A DNA stretch of 64,000 nucleotides, from contig NZ_LQPC01000047.1 in the NCBI RefSeq assembly GCF_002101705.1, positions 62,001-126,000 on the forward strand, in the 5' to 3' direction. The stretch comes from Mycolicibacterium iranicum. GTDB taxonomy: Bacteria > Actinomycetota > Actinomycetes > Mycobacteriales > Mycobacteriaceae. Within the stretch, counting starts at the first letter, position 1. Every line of letters starts with the position of its first letter. The translations under genes were made by a program, and so were the position numbers. Shown here piece after piece: positions 58,610 to 64,000 of the stretch. Below the pieces are notes generated by a model, which made no database searches, was not told where the DNA came from, and worked only from the letters and a program-made list of their open reading frames with translations.

Positions 58610-60166
58610 GTGTCAGAAGCAGAGAAGATTGACGTCCTGCTGGTCGGGGCCGGCATCATGAGCGCCACCCTCAGCGCGTTGCTGCGGCTGGTGGAGCCGA
58701 GCTGGTCGATGACGTTGGTCGAGCGCCTCGACGGCGCCGCCGCCGAGAGCAGCGACGCGTGGAACAACGCCGGTACCGGCCACTCCGCGCTGTGCGAGCT
58801 GAACTACACCCCGGCGCGCCCCGACGGCTCGATCGACATCGCCAAGGCGGTGAACGTCAACGAACAGTTCCAGGTTTCACGGCAGTTCTGGGCCTACGCG
58901 GTCGACAACGGCGTCATCCCGGACGTCCGCAGCTTCCTCAACCCCATCCCGCATGTGTCGTTCGTCTCCGGCCAGGACAACGTGCAGTATCTCCGCAAGC
59001 GTTACGAAGCGTTGGTCACCAACCCGCTGTTCGCGACCATGGAGTTCATCGACGACAGTGACGAATTCGCCCGCCGGCTGCCGCTGATGGCCGAGAAGCG
59101 GGACTTCTCGGAGCCCGTCGGGCTCAACTGGACGCAGGACGGCACCGACGTCGACTTCGGTTCCCTGTCGCGCCAGCTCATCGGATACGGCGCCAAGCAG
59201 GGCCTGTCGACCCTGTTCGGTCACGAAGTCCGCGACCTCAGCCAGAACTCCGACGGCTCGTGGACGGTGAAGGTCGTCAACCGCCGCACCGGTTTCACGC
59301 GGGACTTCAACGCCAAGTTCGTCTTCGTCGGCGCGGGCGGCGGGGCGTTGCCGCTGCTGCAGAAGGCAGGCATCAAGGAGGCCAAGGGCTTCGGCGGTTT
59401 CCCCGTCGGCGGCCAGTGGCTGCGCACGGGCAATCCGGAGCTGGCGGCCAAGCACCAGGCCAAGGTCTACGGGCTGCCTCCGCTGGGCGCCCCGCCCATG
59501 TCGGTCCCTCATCTGGACACCCGCGTGATCAACGACAAGTCCTGGCTGCTGTTCGGGCCGTTCGCCGGGTGGTCGCCGAAGTTCCTCAAGCAGGGCAAGG
59601 TCACCGATCTGCCGTTCTCGGTTCGGCCCAACAATCTGATGTCGATGCTGGGCGTGGGCGTCACCGAAATGGGTCTGGTGAAGTACCTCATCGGCCAGCT
59701 ACTGCTCAGCGAGGCGGCCCGCGTCGAGAATCTGCGCGACTTCGCGCCCAGCGCAAAGGATTCCGACTGGGAGCTCGACATCGCCGGCCAGCGTGTGCAG
59801 GTCATCCGCAGGGCCAAGGGCAAGGGCGGCACACTCGAGTTCGGCACCACCGTGCTCACCGCGTCCGACGGGAGCATCGCCGGCCTGCTGGGCGCCTCGC
59901 CCGGCGCGTCGACCGCAGTGCCCGCGATGTTCGACGTGATGAAGCGCTGCTTCCCCGACCAATACCCGAGCTGGGAGCCCAAGCTCAAGGAGATGGTGCC
60001 CTCGCTCGGCACTGCGCTGTCCGACGAGCCGAAGCTGTTCGAAGAGGTGTGGGCGTACGGAACCAAAGTGCTCAAGCTGGACAAGTCCGCCGACGTCGTC
60101 CCGGCGACTGGTGACGGCCAGTCGACCGCGGGAACCGAGCACACCCCGGCAGCGGCGTCTGTCTGA
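58610..60166 (+). CDS. mqo: Malate:quinone oxidoreductase
   Basis: A 518-residue membrane-associated FAD enzyme that oxidises malate to oxaloacetate and reduces the quinone pool, linking the citric acid cycle to respiration. The FAD loop is VLLVGAGIMSATLSALLRLV. Family segments include ESSDAWNNAGTGHSALCELN, VFVGAGGGALPLLQKAGI and GFPVGGQWLRTGNPELAAKH. The GTG at 58610 gives SEAEKIDVLLVGAG and has AAGGA upstream; the ORF beginning at 58571 is too long. The M. tuberculosis neighbour PE_PGRS48 is absent here. Confidence 0.97.
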   Translation: MSEAEKIDVLLVGAGIMSATLSALLRLVEPSWSMTLVERLDGAAAESSDAWNNAGTGHSALCELNYTPARPDGSIDIAKAVNVNEQFQVSRQFWAYAVDNGVIPDVRSFLNPIPHVSFVSGQDNVQYLRKRYEALVTNPLFATMEFIDDSDEFARRLPLMAEKRDFSEPVGLNWTQDGTDVDFGSLSRQLIGYGAKQGLSTLFGHEVRDLSQNSDGSWTVKVVNRRTGFTRDFNAKFVFVGAGGGALPLLQKAGIKEAKGFGGFPVGGQWLRTGNPELAAKHQAKVYGLPPLGAPPMSVPHLDTRVINDKSWLLFGPFAGWSPKFLKQGKVTDLPFSVRPNNLMSMLGVGVTEMGLVKYLIGQLLLSEAARVENLRDFAPSAKDSDWELDIAGQRVQVIRRAKGKGGTLEFGTTVLTASDGSIAGLLGASPGASTAVPAMFDVMKRCFPDQYPSWEPKLKEMVPSLGTALSDEPKLFEEVWAYGTKVLKLDKSADVVPATGDGQSTAGTEHTPAAASV

Positions 60167-60182
60167 CTCAGGACTTCTCCCG

Positions 60183-60629
60183 ATGACAGTGGCGCTACGC
60201 CGCAGCTGGGCCAAGGACCTGGACGCCGCGACGCTCTACGAGCTGCTCAAGCTGCGCGTCGAGGTGTTCGTCGTCGAGCAGGCCACTCCGTACCCGGAGC
60301 TCGACGGTCGTGACCTGCTCGCCGAAACCCGGCACTTTTGGCTGGAAAACCCCGAGGGAGAGGTCATTTCGACGTTGAGGCTGATGGAGGAGCACCCGGC
60401 CGGGCAGAAGGCGTTCCGGATCGGGCGGGTGTGCACCAAGCGCACCGATCGAGGCCACGGCCACACCGCCAGATTGCTGCAGGCTGCGCTCGCTGAGGTC
60501 GGCGACTATCCCTGCCACATCAACGCCCAGACCTATTTGGAGGATATGTACGGCAGGCACGGCTTCGTCCGCGACGGCGACGAGTTCCTCGACGACGGAA
60601 TCCCGCACGTGCCGATGGTCAAACCGTGA
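60183..60629 (+). CDS. ElaA-like GNAT acetyltransferase (Rv2851c-like)
   Basis: A 148-residue acetyltransferase. ELLKLRVEVFVVEQATPYPE and ETRHFWLENPEGEVISTLRL are the ElaA-type N-terminal region. The acetyl-CoA loop is IGRVCTKRTDRGHGHTARLL, and the end is YGRHGFVRDGDEFLDDGIPH. The ATG at 60183 is 16 bases after mqo. Its stop overlaps the start of the magnesium-chelatase-like gene, as in M. tuberculosis. The substrate is unknown. Confidence 0.88.
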   Translation: MTVALRRSWAKDLDAATLYELLKLRVEVFVVEQATPYPELDGRDLLAETRHFWLENPEGEVISTLRLMEEHPAGQKAFRIGRVCTKRTDRGHGHTARLLQAALAEVGDYPCHINAQTYLEDMYGRHGFVRDGDEFLDDGIPHVPMVKP

Positions 60630-62575
60630 CGCGCAGCGTCCCGGTCTATCCGTTCAGCGCCGTCGTCGGGCACGACCGTCTACGCCTGGCGCTGGTGTTG
60701 TGCGCGGTCCGACCGGACATCGGGGGAGTGCTGATCCGCGGCGAGAAGGGCACCGCCAAGTCGACGGCCGTGCGCGGTCTCGCCGAGGTGCTCTCCGCGG
60801 CGTCCGGTGGTGACGGCGGGCAGTTGGTGGAGCTGCCGATCGGTGCCACCGAGGACCGCGTCGTCGGATCGCTGGACCTGCAAAAGGTACTGCGCGATGG
60901 CGAGCACGCGTTCTCCCCGGGGCTGTTGGCGCGAGCGCACCGTGGTGTGCTGTACGTCGACGAGGTGAACCTCCTCCACGACCATCTCGTCGATGTGCTT
61001 CTCGACGCCGCGGCGATGGGTCGGGTGCACATCGAGCGGGACGGTGTCTCGCACAGTCACGAGGCCCGCTTCGTGTTGATCGGCACGATGAATCCCGAAG
61101 AGGGAGAACTGCGTCCGCAATTGCTCGACCGATTCGGGCTCACCGTCGACGTCGCCGCCTCGCGCGACGTCGACGTGCGCGCCGAGGTGATCCGGGCGCG
61201 GCTGGCGTACGAGGCCGACCCCGTCGGCTTCGCGGCGCGATACGCCGACGCGGACGCCGAACTGGCCGCACGCATCGCCGCGGCCCGCGCACTGGTGCCA
61301 CAGGTCGTGTTGCCCGACAACGAGTTACGGCGGATCGCGGCGCTATGTGCTGCTTTCGACGTCGATGGGATGCGCGCCGACCTGGTGGTGGCGCGGACCG
61401 CGATGGCGCACGCCGCGTGGCGGGGAAATATAACCGGGGCGAGCGAAGCGACGGGAAATATAACCGGGGCGAGCGAAGCGACGGGAAATATAACCGGGGC
61501 GAGCGAAGCGACGGGAAATATAACCGTGACCGAGGACGACATCCGGGTGGCGGCCGAACTCGCGCTGCCGCACCGTCGCCGCCGCGACCCGTTCGACGAT
61601 CCCGGTCTGGACCCCGAGCGGCTGGACGAGGCGATGCAGCAGGCCGGCGAATCCGCGGATAATCCGCCGGAGCCCGATCCTGATCCGGACCCGCCGGGCG
61701 GCGGAGCGTCGCACTCCAGTGACCAGCAAGCGCCGCAGCAGAATTCGTCGCGACAGAACGGTTCGGCGACCCGGCAGAGCGCTCCGCCGTCGGCGACGTT
61801 CAAGACCCGGGCGCTCGTGGTCCCGGGTGTCGGTGAGGGGGCTCCCGGCCGCAGGTCCCGTGCGCGCAACCGCACCGGCACGGTCATCTCGGCGACCGAC
61901 GAGCCGGGCGCCGGCCACGGCATGCATGTGTTCGCGACGCTGCTGGCCGCGGCGGGCAGGCAGACGGGAGCCGGTGCCATACGGCCGAATCCGGACGACG
62001 TCCGTCGTGCGCTGCGGGAAGGCCGCGAGGGCAACCTGGTGATCTTCGTCGTCGACGCCTCGGGCTCGATGGCGGCCCGTGACCGGATGTCGGCGGTCAG
62101 TGGAGCGACGTTGTCGCTGTTGCGGGACGCCTATCAGCGCCGGGACAAGGTCGCGGTCATCACGTTCCGCCAGCAGGACGCTCAGGTGTTGCTGCCGCCG
62201 ACATCGTCGGTGCACATCGCCAGCCGGCGGCTGACCCGCTTCAGCACGGGTGGGAAAACCCCTCTGGCACAGGGCCTTCTAGCCGCCCGCGACATGGTGG
62301 TGCGGGAGCGGACGCGCGATCGCGTGCGCCGCAGTCTCGTCGTGGTGCTGACCGACGGTCGCGCGACAGGCGGGCCGGACCCACTTGGCCGGGCGCGCAC
62401 GGCGGCGGCTCTGCTGGTGGCCGAAGGCGCGGCGGCGGTCGTCGTCGACTGCGAAACGTCTTATATCCGGCTCGATCTCGCGGAGGAACTGGCCCGCCAG
62501 CTCGATGCGCCTGCGGTCCGGTTGGCGCACTTGCGCTCCGACAATCTGACCGCCCTCGTCAAGGGTGCCGCGTAG
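60626..62575 (+). CDS. Magnesium chelatase-like AAA+/VWA protein
   Basis: A 649-residue protein. An AAA+ domain (Walker A GEKGTAKSTAVRG, Walker B GVLYVDEVNLLHD) is followed by an acidic, proline-rich linker and a C-terminal VWA domain with the MIDAS motif VIFVVDASGSMAARDR. This is the ChlI/ChlD fusion type common in actinomycetes. Lying directly before cobO and cobB, it may take part in cobalt insertion or cobalamin metabolism (inference). A 30-base repeat in three and a half copies (61423-61526) inserts GNITGASEAT repeats between AHAAWR and TEDDIRVAAELA, near the end of the AAA+ module. The frame is kept. Confidence 0.9.
   Translation: MTRSVPVYPFSAVVGHDRLRLALVLCAVRPDIGGVLIRGEKGTAKSTAVRGLAEVLSAASGGDGGQLVELPIGATEDRVVGSLDLQKVLRDGEHAFSPGLLARAHRGVLYVDEVNLLHDHLVDVLLDAAAMGRVHIERDGVSHSHEARFVLIGTMNPEEGELRPQLLDRFGLTVDVAASRDVDVRAEVIRARLAYEADPVGFAARYADADAELAARIAAARALVPQVVLPDNELRRIAALCAAFDVDGMRADLVVARTAMAHAAWRGNITGASEATGNITGASEATGNITGASEATGNITVTEDDIRVAAELALPHRRRRDPFDDPGLDPERLDEAMQQAGESADNPPEPDPDPDPPGGGASHSSDQQAPQQNSSRQNGSATRQSAPPSATFKTRALVVPGVGEGAPGRRSRARNRTGTVISATDEPGAGHGMHVFATLLAAAGRQTGAGAIRPNPDDVRRALREGREGNLVIFVVDASGSMAARDRMSAVSGATLSLLRDAYQRRDKVAVITFRQQDAQVLLPPTSSVHIASRRLTRFSTGGKTPLAQGLLAARDMVVRERTRDRVRRSLVVVLTDGRATGGPDPLGRARTAAALLVAEGAAAVVVDCETSYIRLDLAEELARQLDAPAVRLAHLRSDNLTALVKGAA
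61423..61526 (+). repeat. 30-base tandem repeat inside the chelatase-like gene
   Basis: Three exact copies (61423-61452, 61453-61482, 61483-61512) of a unit starting GGGAAATATAACC and ending GCGAGCGAAGCGAC, plus 14 bases of a fourth. The unit is in frame and encodes GNITGASEAT. AAATATAA is markedly AT-rich against its surroundings. Confidence 0.95.
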
Positions 62576-62587
62576 AAGGGTGATGCG

Positions 62588-63202
62588 ATGCCTCAGGGTC
62601 AACCGCTGACGGTTCCGGACGACGGGCTGACGACGCGGGCGCGACGCAACGCCCCGCTTCTGGCGGTGCACACCGGTCCGGGCAAGGGCAAGTCGACGGC
62701 CGCGTTCGGCATGGCGCTGCGTGCCTGGAATCAGGGCTTCGATATCGCCGTGTTCCAATTCGTCAAGAGCGCGAAATGGAAGGTGGGGGAGGAGACGGCC
62801 CTCACCGAGCTCGGCCGTGCCCACGCTGAGCGCGGTGTCGGAGGCCCGGTCGAATGGCACAAGATGGGGTCGGGCTGGTCGTGGACGCGCAAGGCGGGCA
62901 CGGAGGTCGATCACGCCGCCGCGGCGGCTGACGGCTGGGCCGAGATCTCGCGCAGGCTGGCCGAGCAGCGCCACGACTTCTATGTACTCGACGAGTTCAC
63001 CTATCCGCTCAAGTGGGGCTGGGTTGAGACGAATGAAGTGATCGACGTGCTGGCCAACAGACCCGGCACGCAGCACGTGGTCATCACCGGCCGCGACGCA
63101 CCGCAGGCGCTGGTGGACGCCGCCGACCTGGTGACCGAGATGACGAAGGTGAAGCATCCGATGGATGCGGGCCGCAAGGGCCAGAAGGGTATCGAGTGGT
63201 GA
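62588..63202 (+). CDS. cobO: Cob(I)yrinic acid a,c-diamide adenosyltransferase
   Basis: A 204-residue enzyme that adenosylates the corrin cobalt in cobalamin synthesis or salvage. The P-loop is VHTGPGKGKSTAAFGMALRA; KSAKWKVGEE, LDEFTYPLKWGWVE and VITGRDAPQALVDAADLVTE are CobO/BtuR signatures. The extended N-terminus (about 25 residues) is normal for CobO. It begins 12 bases after the chelatase-like gene and is followed by cobB, so this run encodes late cobalamin steps. Confidence 0.96.
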   Translation: MPQGQPLTVPDDGLTTRARRNAPLLAVHTGPGKGKSTAAFGMALRAWNQGFDIAVFQFVKSAKWKVGEETALTELGRAHAERGVGGPVEWHKMGSGWSWTRKAGTEVDHAAAAADGWAEISRRLAEQRHDFYVLDEFTYPLKWGWVETNEVIDVLANRPGTQHVVITGRDAPQALVDAADLVTEMTKVKHPMDAGRKGQKGIEW

Positions 63203-63262
63203 GCGAGCGCGCGCGAAATGCCATTGAACGCGGCGCGCCGCTGTGCAGACACGCGCGCTCGC
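63203..63262. repeat. Inverted repeat between cobO and cobB
   Basis: GCGAGCGCGCG (63203-63213) and its reverse complement CGCGCGCTCGC (63252-63262) flank 38 bases, starting right after the cobO stop. It could be a terminator, an attenuator or a REP-like element. The whole gap before cobB is only 82 bases. Confidence 0.5.
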
Positions 63263-63284
63263 GGTGCGAAGGGCGGGGCACTCG

Positions 63285-64000
63285 GTGAGCACGCCGGCGG
63301 TGGTGATCGCCGCGCCTTCGTCGGGCAGCGGCAAGACCACGATCGCGACGGGCTTGATGGGTGCGCTGCGGCGGGCCGGCCATCGGGTGGCGCCGTTCAA
63401 GGTGGGCCCCGACTTCATCGACCCCGGCTATCACGCGCTGGCTGCGGACAGGCCGGGCCGCAACCTCGACCCGGTTCTGGTCGGCGAGCCCCTCATCGGA
63501 CCGCTGTACCGGCACGGCAGCGACGACGCCGACATCGCTGTCGTCGAGGGCGTGATGGGCCTGTTCGACGGACGTATCAGCGAATCCACGGTCGGCCCCG
63601 CGCAGGGCTCCACCGCCCACGTCGCCGGGCTGCTGGGTGCTCCGATCGTCCTCGTTGTCGACGCGCGCGGCCAGAGCCACAGCGTCGCGGCATTGCTTCA
63701 CGGCTTTGCGACCTTCGACCGTTCCGTGCGTCTGGCGGGCGTGATTCTCAACCGCGTCGGCTCGGCACGCCACGACGGCGTGCTGCGCCAGGCGTGCGAG
63801 CACGCAGGCGTGCCGGTGCTCGGCTCGATCCCGCGGACCGACGAACTCGCCGTCCCCTCAAGGCATCTCGGGTTGGTGACGGCCGTCGAACACGGCCGTC
63901 GGGCGAGCGCGGCGGTTCAGGCGATGACCGACCTGGTGTCCCGCCACGTGGACCTCGACGCGGTGGTGAGGGTCGCCGCGAGCCGGGTCGTCGACGAGCC
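63285..64000 (+). CDS. cobB: Cobyrinate a,c-diamide synthase (cut by window edge)
   Basis: The first 238 residues are seen; the rest runs off the right edge. It amidates the a and c side chains of cobyrinic acid using glutamine and ATP. The P-loop is IAAPSSGSGKTTIATGLM, followed by KVGPDFIDPGYHALAADRPG and VEGVMGLFDGRISES, all CobB/CbiA signatures of the N-terminal ATPase domain. The C-terminal glutaminase domain should follow beyond the window. The GTG at 63285 gives VSTPAVVIAAPSSG. It follows cobO as in M. tuberculosis. Confidence 0.95.
   Translation, partial: MSTPAVVIAAPSSGSGKTTIATGLMGALRRAGHRVAPFKVGPDFIDPGYHALAADRPGRNLDPVLVGEPLIGPLYRHGSDDADIAVVEGVMGLFDGRISESTVGPAQGSTAHVAGLLGAPIVLVVDARGQSHSVAALLHGFATFDRSVRLAGVILNRVGSARHDGVLRQACEHAGVPVLGSIPRTDELAVPSRHLGLVTAVEHGRRASAAVQAMTDLVSRHVDLDAVVRVAASRVVDE

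Noticed and set aside
61423..61526. CRISPR or minisatellite outside genes
   Set aside because: The units are directly adjacent without spacers and are in frame within a conserved coding sequence.

Overview
The window comes from a high-GC mycobacterium, most likely a Mycolicibacterium-type environmental species rather than M. tuberculosis. Evidence: a mycothione reductase gene, MPT70/MPT83-type fasciclin proteins, the dxr-rip1-ispG order, many GTG starts, ATGA/GTGA stop-start overlaps, and PGRS-like glycine repeats that lack a PE domain. Much of the order matches, from memory, the M. tuberculosis block Rv2876 to Rv2848c, with large insertions. Genes cover almost the whole window. No gap exceeds about 300 bases, and I saw no rRNA, tRNA, CRISPR array, insertion sequence or prophage.

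Layout. 0-6.7 kb: enone reductase (cut by the left edge), START-like protein, FadE5-like acyl-CoA dehydrogenase, DUF427 protein, wax ester synthase/DGAT and an unknown protein. 6.8-18.9 kb: DUF2631 membrane protein, mycofactocin-type SDR, photolyase, a tandem fasciclin pair (secreted plus lipoprotein), then dxr, rip1, ispG, two GNAT proteins, a penicillin-binding lipoprotein and a DUF1707 protein. 18.9-24.4 kb: sulfotransferase, DUF1214 protein, TetR regulator, thioesterase, methionine aminopeptidase, lipoprotein and a degenerate alpha/beta hydrolase. 24.4-28 kb: two overlapping genes for the osmolyte N-acetylglutaminylglutamine amide. 28-34.9 kb: amino acid permease divergent from a gamma-glutamyl (Puu-like) catabolic operon ending in its own GntR regulator.

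34.9-44.9 kb is the most unusual part. Two exported PGRS-like proteins without PE domains flank two tandem AfsR/SARP-type ATPase regulators and are followed by a methyltransferase. The three non-regulator genes share an upstream motif, TGAAC(A/T)G-N2/3-ATTTCA, 93-106 bases before their starts. I propose this as a self-contained regulon.

44.9-57.4 kb: ArsR regulator, a HutC-type GntR operon (kinase-like protein plus a sarcosine/dimethylglycine-dehydrogenase-like protein) with a GTCTAGAC operator, a cobalt ECF transporter (cbiM, cbiN-like, cbiQ, cbiO), a two-component system, DoxX, a SigH-like ECF sigma gene broken by an in-frame TAG, and mtr. 57.4-64 kb: alpha/beta hydrolase, mqo, ElaA-like GNAT, a magnesium-chelatase-like protein with a triplicated 30-bp insert, cobO and the start of cobB. 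The cobalt importer and the cobO/cobB end suggest that this strain makes cobalamin.
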